In this document: positions 29,201-39,941 of the stretch, in pieces | How positions within the stretch are numbered: position 1 is the first letter of the stretch | Layout of the letters: each line of letters opens with the position of its first letter | Notes under the pieces: model-generated | Seen by the model: the letters and a program-made list of their open reading frames with translations, nothing else | What the model was told of the DNA's origin: nothing | Database searches by the model: none | NCBI RefSeq assembly: GCF_027744825.2 | Contig: NC_071348.1 | Location: 16,773,563-16,837,562, forward strand | Source of the DNA: Synchiropus splendidus | Lineage: Eukaryota > Chordata > Actinopteri > Syngnathiformes > Callionymidae | Direction of reading: 5' to 3' | DNA: 64,000 nt | Program-made: the position numbers and the translations under genes

Positions 29201-30615
29201 TCAGCCTGAGATAAGGTCGATTCCGGAACGCCAAACATAAAAATGTTGATAACTTTGACAAAACAATTCAGAGAGCTTAGATTTGATGTGCAACTACGAG
29301 AAAGACCCTTTCTGCAATAGTGGGAGGTAAAAATTTCATGTTCAGAAGCTTCCCTGCAAAGTTATGGGACAATGCGAAAAACGCGTTTTCAGCCTGAGAT
29401 AAGGTCGATTCCGGAACGCCAAACATAAAAAAGTTGATAACTTTGGAAAAACACTTCAGACAGCTTAGATTTGATGTGCAACTACGAGAAAGACCGTTTC
29501 TGCTATAGTGGGAGGTGAAATTTTCATGTTCTGAAGCTTCCCTGCAAAGTTATGGCACAATGCAGAAAACGCGTTTTCAGCCTGAGATACGGTCAATTAC
29601 GGAACGCCAAACATAAAAATGGTGGTAACTTTGGAAAAACAATTCAGAGAGCTTAAATTTGATGTACAACTACTTGAAAGACCCTTTCTGATATAGTGGG
29701 TGGTGAAAATTTCATGTTCTGAAGTTTGCCTGCAAAGTTATGGCACAAAGCAGAAAACGCGTTTTCAGCCTGAGATAAGGTGGGTTCCGGAACGGCAGAA
29801 AAAAAATGTTGATAACTTTGGAAAAACACTTCAGACAGCTTAGATTTGATGTGCAACTACTAGAAAGACCCTTTCTGCTATAGTGGGAGGTGAAATTTTC
29901 ATGTTCTGAAGCTTCCCTGCAAAGTTATGGCAAAATGCGTAAAACGCGTTTTAAGCCTGAGATAAGGTCGATTCCGGAATGCCAAACATAAAAATGTTGA
30001 TAACTTTGACATAACACTTCAGAGAGCTTAGAATTGATGTGCAACTACGAGAAAGACCCTTTCTGATGTAGTCGGAGGTAATAATTTCATGTTCTGAAGC
30101 TTCCCTGCAAAGTTATGGGACAATGCGAAAAATGCGTTTTCAGCCTGAGATAAGGTCATTTACGGAACGCCAAACATAAAAATGTTGATAACTTTGGAAA
30201 AACAATTCAGACAGCTTAGATTTGATGTGCAACTACGAGAAAGACCGTTTCTGCTATAGTGGGTGGTGAAATTTTCATGTTCTGAAGCTTCCCCGCAAAG
30301 TTATGGCAAAATGCGTGAAACGCGTTTTCAGCCTGAGATAAGGTCGATTCCGGAACGCCAAACATAAAAATGTTGAGAACTTGGGAAAAACACTTCAGAC
30401 AGCTTAGATTTGATGTGCAACTACTAGAAAGAACCTTTCTGCTATAGTGGGCTGTGAAAATTTCATGTTCTGAAGCTTCCCTGCAAAGTTTTGGCACAAT
30501 GCGTAAAACACGTTTTCAGCCAGAGATATGGTCGATTCCGGAACGGCAAACATAAAAATGTTGATAACTTTGGAAAAACACTTCAGACAGCTTAGATTTG
30601 ATGTGCAACTACTAG
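23287..30615. repeat. Recent segmental duplications in the satellite (offsets exactly 13 and 25 monomers)
   Basis: The stretch 23,287-24,612 is almost identical to 25,731-27,056 (offset 2,444 bp = 13 x 188). The stretch 23,770-25,915 is almost identical to 28,470-30,615 (offset 4,700 bp = 25 x 188). Diagnostic variants such as CACTTAAGGCAGGTTAG recur at about 24,000, 26,445 and 28,700. Divergence between these copies is far lower than between neighbouring monomers, so the duplications are recent relative to monomer divergence. Confidence 0.85.
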
Positions 30616-33600
30616 AAAGAACGTTTCTGATATAGTGGGAGGTAATAATTTCATGTTCTGAAGCTTCCCTGCAAAGATATGGGACAATGCGAAAAATGCG
30701 TTTTCAGCCTGAGATAAGGTCAATTACGGAACGCCAAACTTAAAAATGGTGATAACTTTGGAAAAACAATTCAGACAGCTTAGATTTGATGTGCAACTAC
30801 GAGAAATAACGTTTCTGCTATAATGGGGGGTGAAATTTACATGTTCTGAAGTTTTATGCAAAGTTATGGCACAATGCGTAAAACACGTTTTCAGCCTGAG
30901 ATAAGGTCGATTCCGGAACGCCAAACATAAAAATGTTGATAACTTTGGAAAAACACTTCAGACAGCTTAGGTTTGATGTGCAACGACTAGAAAGACCCTT
31001 TCTCCTGTAGTGGGAGGTGAAAATTTCATGTTCTGAAGCTTTATGCAAAGTTATGGCACAATGTGTAAAACACGTTTTCAGCCTAAGATAAGGTCGATTC
31101 CGGAACGGCAAACATAAAAATGTAGATAACTTCGGAAAAACACTTCAGACAGCTGAGATTTGATGTGCAACTACTAGAAAGATCCATTCTGATATAGTGG
31201 GAAGTGAAAAGTCCATGTTCTGAAGCTTCCCTGAAAAGTTATGGCACAATGCAGAAAACACGTTTTCAGCCTGAGATAAGGTGGGTTCCGGAATGCCAAA
31301 CATAAAAGTCTTGATAACTTTGGAAAAACACTTCAGACAGCTTAGATTTGATATGCAATTACTAGAAAGACCATTTCTGGTACAGTGGGAGGTTAAAATT
31401 TCATGTTCTGAAGCTTCCCTGCAAAGTTTTGGCACAATGCAGAAAACCCGTTTTCAGCCTGAGATAAGGTTGGTTCCGGAACGCCAACCATAAAAATGAT
31501 GATAACTTTGGAAAAACACTTCAGACGGTATAGATTTGATGTGCAACTACTAGAAAGACCCTTTCTGCTATAGTGGGAGGAGAAAATTTCATGTTCTTAA
31601 GCTTCCCTGCATAGTTATGGCACAATGCAGAAAACGCGTTTTCAGTCTGAGATAACATGGGTTCAGAAACGCCAAACATAAAAATGTTGATAACTTAGGA
31701 AAAACACTTCAGACAGCTTAGATTTGATGTGCAACTGCTAGAAAGACCATTTCTGCTCTCGTGGGAGGTGAAAATTTCATGTTCTGAAGCTTCCCAGCAA
31801 AGTTATGGCACAATGCAGAAAACGCGTTTTCAGCCAGAGATAAGGTGGGTTCCGGAACGCCAACCATAAAAATGTTGATAACTTTGGAAAAACATTTCAG
31901 ACAGCTTAGATTTGATCTGCAACTACTAGAAAGTCTCTTTCTGCTATTGTGGGAGGTGAAAATTTCATGTTCTGAAGCTTTATGCAAAGTTATGGCACAA
32001 TGCGTAAAACGCGTTTTCAGCCTGAGATGAGGTCGATTCCGGAAGGCCAAACATAAAAATGGTGATAACTTTGGAAAAACACTTCAGACAGCTTAGATTT
32101 GATGTGCAACGACTAGAGAGTCCCATTCTCCTTTAGTGGGAGGTGAAAATTTTGTGTTCTGAAGCTTCCCTGCAAAGTTATGGCATAATGCAGAAAACGC
32201 GTTTTCAGCCTGAGATAAGGCCGATTCTGGAACGCCAAACATAAAAATGGTGATAACTTTGGAAAAACAATTCAGACAGCTTAAATTTGATGTGCAACTA
32301 CGAGAAAGACCCTTTCTGCTATAGTGGGGGGTGAAATTGTCATGTTCTGAAGCTTCCCTGCAAAGTTATGGCACAATGCAGAAAACGCGTTTTCAGTCTG
32401 AGATAAGGTCGATTCCGGAACGCCAAACATAAAAATGTTGATAACTTTAACAAAACACTTCAGACCGCTTAGATTTGATGTGCATCTACTAGAAAGACCC
32501 TTTCTGATATCGTGGGAGGTGAAAATTTCATGTTCTGAAGTTTCCCTGCAAAGTTATGGCAAAATGCGTAAAACCCGTTTTCAAACTGAGATAAGGTCGA
32601 TTCCGGAACGCCAAACATAAAAATGTTGATAACTTTGGAAAAACACTTCAGACAGCTTAGATTTGATGTGCAACTACGAGAAAGACCCTTTCTGATATAG
32701 TGGGAGGTGAAAATTTCATGTTCTGAAGCTTCCCTGCAAAGTTATGGAACAATGCAGAAAACGCGTTTTCAGCTTGAGATAAGGTCGATTCCGGAACGCC
32801 AAACATAAAAAAGTTGATAACTTTGGAAAAACACTTCAGACAGCTTAGATTTGATGTGCAACTACGAGAAAGACCGTATCTGCTATAGTGGGTGGTGAAA
32901 TTTTCATGTTCTGAAGCTTCCCTGCAAAGTTACGGCAAAATGCGTAAAACCCGTTTTCAGCCTGAGATAAGGTCGATTCCGGAACGCCAAACCTAAAAAT
33001 GTTGATAACTTAGGAAAAACACTTCAGACAGCTTAGATTTGATGTGCAACTACGAGAAAGACCCTTCCTGATATAGTGGGACGTGAAAATTTCATGTTCT
33101 GAAGCTTCGCTGCAAAGTTAATGCACAATGCAGAAAAAACGTTTTCTGCCTGAGATAAGGTGGGTTCCGGAACGCCAAACATAAAAATGGTGATAACTTT
33201 GGAAAAACACTTCAGACAGCTTAGATTTGATGTGCAACTACTAGAAAGACCCTTTCTGCCATAGTGGGAGGTGAAAATTTCATGTTCTGAAGCTTCCCTG
33301 CAAAGTTATGGCACAATGCGTAAAACGCGTTTTCGGCCTAGGATAAGGTCGATTCCGGAACGCCAAACATAAAAATGTTGATAACTTTGGAAAAACACTT
33401 CAGACGGCTTATATTTGATGTGCAACTGCTAGAAAGACCCTTTCTGCTATTGTGGGACGTGAAAAGTTCATGTTCTGAAGCTTCCCTGCAAAGTTATGGC
33501 ACAAAGCAGAAAACTCGATTTCAGCCTGAGATCAGGTGGGTTCCGGAACGCCAAACATAAAAATGTTGATAACTTTAGAAAAACACTTCAGACAGCTGAG

Positions 33601-34375
33601 ATTTGATGTACAACTACTAGAAAGACCCTTTCTGCTATAGTGGGAGGTGAAAATTTCATGTTCTGAAGCTTCCCTGCAAATTCATGGCACAATGCAGAAA
33701 ACGCGTTTTCAGCCTGAGATAAGGATGGTTCCGGAACGCCAAACATAAAAAAGTTGACAACTTTGGAAAAACATTTAAGACCGCTTAGACTTGATGTCCG
33801 ACTACTAGAAAGACCCTTTCTGCTATAGTGGGAGGTGAAAATTTCATGTTCTGAAGCTTCCCTGCAAGTTATGGCACAATGCAGAAAACACGTTTTCAGC
33901 CTGAGATCAGGTCGATTCCTGAACGCCAAACATAAAAATGTTGATAACTTTGGAAAAAAACTCTTCAGACAGCTTAGATTTGATGTGCAACTACTAGAAA
34001 GACCCTTTCTACTATAGTGGGAGGTGAAAATTTCATGTTCTTAGGATTCCCTGCAAAGTTATGGCACAACGCAGAAAACGCGTTTTCAGCCCGAGATAAG
34101 GTCGATTCTGGAACACCAAACATAAAAATGTTGCTAACTTTGACAAAACACTTCAGACAGCTTAGATTTGATGTGTATCTAGTAGAAAGACCCTTTCTGC
34201 TCTAGTGGGAGGTGAAAATTTCATGTTCTGAAGCTTCCCTGCAAAGTTATTGCACAATTCAGAAAACGCGTTTTCGAACTGAGATTAGGTCGATTCCGGA
34301 ACGCCAAACATAAAAATGGTGATAACTTTGGAAAAACACTTCAGACAGCTTAAATTTAGAGATAAGGTCGATTCC

Positions 34376-34394
34376 ATGTGCTACTAACTACTAG
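34376..34394. other. Rearranged satellite/LTR junction
   Basis: The last satellite monomer breaks off near 34,350. It is followed by displaced satellite pieces (AGATAAGGTCGATTCC, then ACTACTAGA) that are out of monomer order. LTR sequence begins at about 34,395, roughly 97 bp inside the LTR. The left provirus end has therefore been deleted and rejoined, and no target-site duplication can be read here. Confidence 0.7.
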
Positions 34395-34607
34395 ATGCTC
34401 TGAACTCAGGGTGAACTTGTAAGCAGACAATGTTTTTAAGCTGAGCTTGCAATTATGGTTAACGCTTAGAAGGTACGTCGTATTAATAGAACATTGCGGT
34501 CTTCACTTAGAAGATAAGTTACATTTATCAAAACAACGAAAGTAACACTCAGCATGTTCAATAAATCTAAAACATCTGCATAAGACATAAGGGGTGTATC
34601 TAATGAA

Positions 34608-34690
34608 GTTAAAAACTTTCCACTAAGGACGACAGCTAGAACACGTGATGAAAATTAAAACTTTCCACTGAAGATGAAAAGAACACGTCA
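34608..34690 (+). repeat. U3 enhancer-like direct repeat (about 2 units)
   Basis: Two units beginning TTAAAA(A)CTTTCCACT and containing AACACGTG lie just upstream of the TATA box. CACGTG is the palindromic E-box core and TTTCC is the complement of a GGAAA core. The second unit is partial. LTR3 carries an additional unit, so the copy number varies between LTRs as retroviral enhancer repeats do. Transcription factor binding is inferred only. Confidence 0.6.
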
Positions 34691-34739
34691 CCCATTAATG
34701 ACGCATTGGGGGATTGTTTATTGAAATCGGCAATGTTGC

Positions 34740-34745
34740 TATAAA
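34740..34745 (+). promoter_or_regulatory. TATA box of LTR1
   Basis: TATAAA in the context GCTATAAAGG, downstream of the U3 repeats and conserved in all three LTRs. Transcription would be expected to start about 25-30 bases downstream. Confidence 0.75.
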
Positions 34746-35278
34746 GGTCTAGGATAAACTGACCTCTCGCTCTCGCTCTTGATCCACGCTTTTGGCTTCA
34801 TCCGTTTGCTGTAAGGTCTTGTATCTTAACTTGGGACGGTGCTCTTGCTCTTGCTCTTAGGCCATTTGATTTAACTCTTTTTGTTGTTCTCTTATGGTTT
34901 TTTATTATTGATTGGTTGATTTTTATGATTAATTCTTTTGACTTAATCTCTTTTATTGCATATACTTTGAATATATTTTTTAGGATCTTTGACTTAATCC
35001 TTTTTATTGTGTAAGCTTTTTGATTATATGATTTTTGACATTTATGTATGTGCACTAGCATCTGGCAGTGCCTTTGACTTTGTTGGGTATTAGCGTCTGG
35101 CAATACCCTTGAGTTTATTGATGTTTATTGATTTTATTGTTTTCATTATCCTTTTTTGAATTTTATTGTTTTATTACCCTTTTATCATTTTTGTATTGAA
35201 TTTGATTCTTTATTGATTTTACTGTTTTGTTATCCTTTTTATCAAATTTTTGGAGAAATACTTTTGATATAAAAACAA

Positions 35279-35284
35279 AATAAA
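35279..35284 (+). terminator. Poly(A) signal of LTR1
   Basis: AATAAA in the context ACAAAATAAAACTGAG, identical in the three LTRs. If used, R would be about 0.5 kb long and U5 about 0.57 kb. Confidence 0.6.
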
Positions 35285-35873
35285 ACTGAGTACGAATTAA
35301 GTGCTGAAAAGGCACAACGGCATTGATCCCTGACTACTAAAGAATCGACTGGCTCCTGTACTACCATCAACTGGGTTATAGGTGAGTTAATGCTGGATTG
35401 AATTAATGTTTGATTCCCTTTCCTGTGCACATGTAGTGAATGTCTCGACTGGTAGCATTATTCCATCCTGAATTATTATGTCAATGATAAAGTGGTAGTT
35501 CAGAAGGTTGAGGTGATATTTTATTTAAGGAATGGATTGAGGATCTAATCATGTGTCCCTAAACGAAGCTAAGTAAAGAGACTACGGTAGAAAGTGTAGC
35601 ATTGTAAGGTCAAGAACCTGTTTCTCAACAGGTCGGGCGAATTAAATAACCCGCTCAGTGAAGCGCCGACACTACTCACTAATATAATAGGTGAAGTTGA
35701 TACATCTATTATAGTTTTAGAACCGTGTCCGCAACAAGAGGCTGACTGAGTTGACCACACGAGGGGGCCCTTTACCAGAGAGGCAAAGGGAGGTAGTGTA
35801 CTCGGAACTAGGGACGGCTTGTTACAGCCAATTGCCCTGTACACAAAACCTTGAAATCCAAACCCGAGCGACA

Positions 35874-35891
35874 TGGCGCCCGAACAGGGAC
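35874..35891 (+). other. Primer binding site (tRNA-Lys type), copy A
   Basis: TGGCGCCCGAACAGGGAC follows the LTR end directly. It is an 18-base match to the complement of the 3' end of the tRNA-Lys used as minus-strand primer by lentiviruses and several other retroviruses. It fixes the LTR end at 35,873 and the orientation as +. Confidence 0.93.
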
Positions 35892-36323
35892 ATGATTGAA
35901 AAACGTACAATCTATTTGTGAGTAACTGGACCCCAGATTGAAACTCTGATGGGAAAAGTTCGGTAGTAAATAGATAGATCCTACTATCTCTGAGTTTTGA
36001 ATCAATGATATAGATTCAGACTCTATCACTCGACAAAGTACGATTTAGTTGACTCTGTAATTTATCAAGGAGCTGCCCCTTGGGACTGATCACCCCGAGT
36101 AGGGCAGTTAAAGTATTAAGGTAATTACAGTGCAACTGCTATAATAGCTGGAATACAGAAGTACAGCAAAAAGTCCCGTGAGGCCTTATAACGGGCACCC
36201 CATAAGAAGTCCGCCAGGGACAACTGGGGAACTGCAGCAGGAAGCAGTGGCATAGTTCGGGAAACTGTTCATAGCCGGTAAAGTGAATTCCTTGAATAAT
36301 TTGACTGAGACTGCAGAATAAAA
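35892..36323 (+). other. Untranslated leader of copy A (packaging/splice region)
   Basis: About 430 bases lie between the primer binding site and the gag ATG. No long frame is present. Possible splice donors are AAGGTAATT near 36,117 and CCGGTAAAG near 36,275. A leader of this length is where retroviral packaging and dimerisation signals usually lie; none was identified directly. Copy B retains only the first ~175 bases. Confidence 0.6.
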
Positions 36324-39300
36324 ATGAGCAAAGAGGTTGTGCCTGAAAGCAGTGGAGTCTCTAAGAGAAGAGCCTCCATAGCCGAATCTGAGGTTTTGAC
36401 TGCCCCCCCTGATATGTGGGTTGTAGCATCTTTTCTGATAATCGATGCACGATTAGAAAATCAGGAATTATGGGATATTTTGCCTTTCGGTTCGTATACG
36501 CTCCTTAATCCACGGAGGTGCCCAAGACCTACCGATAGTGCGGGTATAGCTTGTTGGGTGAAAGAGAGTTTTCCTGAAGCGGTGAAAAACTTTGACCAGG
36601 ATCACCCGGGGGACTGGGCCCCAGGTGAGGCGCGTCCCTTGGACACCGGGGACTCGAGATTGCATACAATATTAATGGCCCATTACTTGCCTTTTGACGA
36701 CAAGGACCCTGAGGGTTCCTTTAAGATACTTTCGACAACTTATCACAACTCCTTGACTCATGCCGGAACGTGGGCCGTCATTGTTCCCATATTTGGGACA
36801 GGAGTGTTCAATTTCCCTCTCGGAAGGGCAGTGGAAATTTGTATTGATCACACTCGGGAATGGGTAAACCGTGACCCCGATTTTAACAGAATAGTAGTCC
36901 TCCTGGCTCCTGAGGCTGGGCTGCGGCAGGAAATACTCTGCCAATTAAAAGGGCGATTTAAAGTAGATCCAGTGAAAGTTCAGGACTATGCAGCGTCCAG
37001 TAATTATCGAGTTGATGCGACATTAATTGCTGAACTAATGAGGATGCCCGTTGTGGGCAAGTCATATAAGGAGTTTGTCTTTGACCGTGCCGTAGGGAAT
37101 ATTACTGACAGCTTTGTTCGTCAATACCAGCGCTACCCCGCTAAATCGGGAATGTATCCCCACGCTGATCTCAAAGAACACCAAACGTTATACGGACCAA
37201 CTGGCCCATCACCACTGACAAATATGGGGTCATTGGACACTGCATTACAAGAAATAGCCCATACTCCGACTGCAACTGCGCCACCCGCCTATGAAACTAG
37301 CGAGGCTCTCAGGGACCATGGCTATGCCACTCCAGTGAGGGTCCACTTCTCCCCGTCGTCAGAGGATGACTCTGATGAGGGAGAACCCCTGCACGTGAGT
37401 GAAAACAGCAGAGAAATTATTACTAGTCTGGAAAAAATGGCGGGACAACTTAGTGCGATCTCACAACAAATAGAAAGTCATCGGGATCAGATCAATAGAA
37501 GTTTAAGCCAGGGAAGATTAGAATATATTTCAGGTTCCCCGGAAAATCGCCCACAGCCTATGCAACCACTTAATCCCTCTAATGGCTTGATAGAGGCCTC
37601 GGGCCTTAATGCCCCAGGAAACTCTGATGCCAGAGACCCAGGGTTGAGTGAGTCAACTCCGGATGACATCCCGGTTATTAGAATGGACAATGGATCCATG
37701 TTTATTATTTTGCCCACTTCTACGGCTAAATATAAACCCACTGGGGACAATGTAGTGATCCCCTTAAGAAAGTGGAACGGACTAGATGAGGTGAGGGCAT
37801 TTATTCCGTGGAAAAAGAAGATTGGCAGAAAGGACCTCGATTATCAACTTTCACTTTTGAGTGAAGAAGTTCGTGACCGGAGTTACCGAGCTTTTGAGCG
37901 GGTCCATCACCTTGACTTCACTGATTGCGAAGATTCCTCCGTGGCTACTGTCTGTTTGACACCGTTAGTGCATTCGCGCTCAGTAGAAGGTCAAATACAC
38001 ACCGGAGCCAGCAAAATTGCCCGGCTTGAATTGTCTAAGGTGACCCTTGACCTCAATCCTCCTGAATCATTGGGGGTTGTCACAAATACACAATTAGCAC
38101 GATGGATGACGGCTACTTATGCGACGCTGGCCTCACTGGGTTATTTTGAAACAGTTAAGTGTCTGGTAGGAAACCGACAACTGGCAAAAACACTCTATGA
38201 CACAGTATTACTTTTAAAACAGGATAACTTTGCAAAGTATCTAGATAATTCTCCTCAGCTGCAGCATGGCTTAGAGGAGGAGGAGCGCAGAGAGCCAGAG
38301 GAGCCTCGGGTGTCCTTCCGACCCTCCTCTGCGTCTACACCACGCCCCCCAACTTCTCTACCCAGGTCCCCACGTGACGAACGGCCCTCCTCTGCGTCTA
38401 CACCACGCCCCCCAACTTCTCTACCCAGGTCCCCACGTGACGAACGGCCCTCCTCTGTGTCTGCACCACGCCCCTCAACCCCTCTACCCAGGTCCCCACG
38501 TGACGAACGACCATCAACGCCCCCTATTAACCGCCAGCCCACCCGAATGGTTCGAGCAAAAGACTCTAGAGGGCGTAAGATAACCTGGGGAGAGTACGAC
38601 GCCACCAAGTGGCCGTGCGACCGCGGCAAGGAAGAATTAAGAGAACACCCTATGGCTCATGACTATGATCCGCTGGTACACCAGCAGCCTCCAGAGCCAG
38701 GGTGGAATAAAGAAATAATTACACCCCAGTGGTTTCCTCATGATAGGAAGGAAAGGGCCCGGAGAATGCGATCTCCCTCTGCTGAGGAAATAGGTGAGTG
38801 GCAAGGAGTGTCAAAATCTTTTAAGCGGGCGTATCTTGCACGAGGGTATGATGCACACCGTGATTCATTAACTGATATTTACTCTCATATGCCCAGGGCC
38901 ACTCGCCAGCCGATGGAGCCCTGGGAGGGACAGTCTCAATGTCCCTCTGAACCTGACGATCAGAGTAGCGATGAATCCGGCAGCGATAGTGACTCGCCTC
39001 TGGGTCCGCAGCCAGATCCCCCAACTCCCCCAAGACAGGGTGGCAGGATGGCCCCCGCAGGTAGGATAGGACGGCAGCGCACCCAGCTGGCAGTGTCGAT
39101 TCTTGCAGGAGGCCCCCTATCGGAGCCCAGGCAAGACAGTGACGTCAGGGTGTCGAATAAAATTACCCTGGCAGACCTATGCAAAGCACTCCCAAAAAGA
39201 AGAGATAAAGAATCCAACTGTGAGTATGTCAGGAGATTGAATAAGGAGTTATCTCCTGCTCAAATGACTGACCCGTTTATTAGTAAATATGTCTCCAGAG

Positions 39301-39941
39301 AGAATGGATTAGATTTAGTCCAAGGGCAGACATTAATGGATTTGTTAACCTCCGATGTGGCTACTTTACTCACTAGTCAGGTAGAAGCAACCATACAAGA
39401 TTTGGTTGATAAAGTAAATAGAGGAGAAATGTCTCTTTTACAGGCTTATTCTATTCTGGCAGAAGAGGGGGCTGATGAGTCACAGGTTAAGAGTTTTCTG
39501 ATTCAGATTAACTGCCCCGAGCAAGCAAAATTAGTTCTGGAGTTCCTCCAAGCGAAGGGACTCGATGCAAAAACTGAGGTTATCACACGTCACAGCTCCC
39601 TTATGGGTGTGAGAAGAGCTCTTAGAAAGCAAAAAGAGAAACAGGATGTATCTGAACCTCGACAGCCAAAAAACGAGCAGAGGGGGAAGCCCCTTCCCCC
39701 TACCAAATCGAAACCAGCAAACCCACAGCGCGCCCCGCCTCGCACTCGATCTTCCTTTCCACCCAGAAAGGATCGAAACCAGCAAGACATCAGACCCGAG
39801 AGACAGGGTGGGGGCAAGCGCCCTCCATTCAACAAGAATATGAATGGCTCAGGCATGAATACCCACAGGAACCACAAAGACAGCAAAAGAGTGTGTGATG
39901 TCATTTATTCAGGGGAACCCAGTCAAAAGCCTCAGATCTGA
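36324..39941 (+). CDS. gag: Gag polyprotein, copy A (full N-terminus; C-terminus replaced by a deletion junction)
   Basis: A 1,205-codon frame starts at an ATG in the context AAAAATGAGC, just after the leader. It is long for a Gag. Residue 2 is Ser, so there is no N-myristoylation signal, and no CCHC zinc knuckle is present; the nucleic-acid-binding part is instead the Arg/Lys/Pro/Gln-rich end (about residues 1,100-1,180). A short heptad-like segment lies at about 362-397. A Pro/Ser/Arg-rich linker holds three 21-residue repeats (38,319-38,507). A helical capsid-like segment lies at about 950-1,080. True Gag homology ends at about 39,869, where a 2.66-kb deletion (compared with copy B) joins it out of frame to integrase sequence, adding about 24 foreign residues. 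Apart from that it has no stop or frameshift. The assignment rests on position, length and composition. Confidence 0.85.
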   Translation: MSKEVVPESSGVSKRRASIAESEVLTAPPDMWVVASFLIIDARLENQELWDILPFGSYTLLNPRRCPRPTDSAGIACWVKESFPEAVKNFDQDHPGDWAPGEARPLDTGDSRLHTILMAHYLPFDDKDPEGSFKILSTTYHNSLTHAGTWAVIVPIFGTGVFNFPLGRAVEICIDHTREWVNRDPDFNRIVVLLAPEAGLRQEILCQLKGRFKVDPVKVQDYAASSNYRVDATLIAELMRMPVVGKSYKEFVFDRAVGNITDSFVRQYQRYPAKSGMYPHADLKEHQTLYGPTGPSPLTNMGSLDTALQEIAHTPTATAPPAYETSEALRDHGYATPVRVHFSPSSEDDSDEGEPLHVSENSREIITSLEKMAGQLSAISQQIESHRDQINRSLSQGRLEYISGSPENRPQPMQPLNPSNGLIEASGLNAPGNSDARDPGLSESTPDDIPVIRMDNGSMFIILPTSTAKYKPTGDNVVIPLRKWNGLDEVRAFIPWKKKIGRKDLDYQLSLLSEEVRDRSYRAFERVHHLDFTDCEDSSVATVCLTPLVHSRSVEGQIHTGASKIARLELSKVTLDLNPPESLGVVTNTQLARWMTATYATLASLGYFETVKCLVGNRQLAKTLYDTVLLLKQDNFAKYLDNSPQLQHGLEEEERREPEEPRVSFRPSSASTPRPPTSLPRSPRDERPSSASTPRPPTSLPRSPRDERPSSVSAPRPSTPLPRSPRDERPSTPPINRQPTRMVRAKDSRGRKITWGEYDATKWPCDRGKEELREHPMAHDYDPLVHQQPPEPGWNKEIITPQWFPHDRKERARRMRSPSAEEIGEWQGVSKSFKRAYLARGYDAHRDSLTDIYSHMPRATRQPMEPWEGQSQCPSEPDDQSSDESGSDSDSPLGPQPDPPTPPRQGGRMAPAGRIGRQRTQLAVSILAGGPLSEPRQDSDVRVSNKITLADLCKALPKRRDKESNCEYVRRLNKELSPAQMTDPFISKYVSRENGLDLVQGQTLMDLLTSDVATLLTSQVEATIQDLVDKVNRGEMSLLQAYSILAEEGADESQVKSFLIQINCPEQAKLVLEFLQAKGLDAKTEVITRHSSLMGVRRALRKQKEKQDVSEPRQPKNEQRGKPLPPTKSKPANPQRAPPRTRSSFPPRKDRNQQDIRPERQGGGKRPPFNKNMNGSGMNTHRNHKDSKRVCDVIYSGEPSQKPQI
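38319..38507 (+). repeat. 63-bp triplicate repeat in gag (21-residue Pro/Ser/Arg unit)
   Basis: Three tandem units start at 38,319, 38,382 and 38,445. Each encodes a 21-residue segment containing STPRPPTSLPRSPRDE or a close variant. Copy B has only about one and a half units at the same place, so the number varies between copies. The unit lies in the proline-rich linker of Gag. Confidence 0.9.

Larger units (their letters stand above)
1..34375. repeat. Satellite DNA array, ~188-bp monomer
   Basis: A head-to-tail tandem repeat fills this whole stretch. The phrase TCCGGAACGCCAAACATAAA recurs at 121, 309, 497 and onward, giving a period of 188 bp and about 180 monomers. Monomers differ by scattered substitutions, small indels and a few shortened units (for example near 6,310, 8,900 and 15,060). 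A typical monomer carries three perfect palindromes, GAAGCTTC, GAAAACGCGTTTTC and TTCCGGAA, so HindIII, MluI and BspEI sites recur with the monomer period. Short frames of 60-120 codons on both strands repeat with the monomer and share the same peptides, so they reflect periodicity rather than coding. I see no CENP-B-box-like motif, no RNA gene and no transposon inside the array. A centromeric or pericentromeric location is plausible but not shown by the sequence. Confidence 0.97.
34395..35873 (+). mobile_element. LTR1, 5' LTR of endogenous retrovirus copy A (5' truncated)
   Basis: This is the first of three related LTRs; the other complete ones start at 47,375 and 62,316. It lacks the first ~97 bp. 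In order it holds a U3 with a ~45-bp direct repeat bearing AACACGTG motifs, a TATA box at 34,740, a long T-rich R-like region, AATAAA at 35,279 and a long U5-like region ending in ACA directly before the primer binding site. In its R/U5 half it resembles LTR3 more than LTR2, including a ~58-bp stretch (about 35,160-35,220) that LTR2 lacks. The minus-strand open frames inside are shared only because the LTRs are homologous. Confidence 0.93.

Noticed and set aside
1167..34205. Many 60-120 codon frames on both strands with shared peptides such as SNLSCLKCFSKVINIFMFGVPE
   Set aside because: They recur every 188 bp with the satellite monomer, start and stop at random variants, and exist in both strands over the same bases. 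They are products of periodicity, not genes.
1..34375. CRISPR-like regular repeat
   Set aside because: The repeat is continuous without unique spacers, the unit is 188 bp, and the window carries eukaryotic-type retroviral and vertebrate sequences.
1..34375. TTCCGGAA as a working heat-shock element making the satellite stress-inducible
   Set aside because: Only two inverted GAA units occur per monomer; three are normally needed. Kept only as a side remark.
34798..35430. Minus-strand frames in the LTRs (also at 48,221-48,448 and 63,311-63,499)
   Set aside because: They are shared only because the LTRs are homologous, have no coding signature, and differ in length among the LTRs.
38255..38629. 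Minus-strand 124-codon Gly/Arg/Ser-rich frame in gag
   Set aside because: It is the reverse complement of the 63-bp Pro/Ser/Arg repeat in gag, with low-complexity composition.
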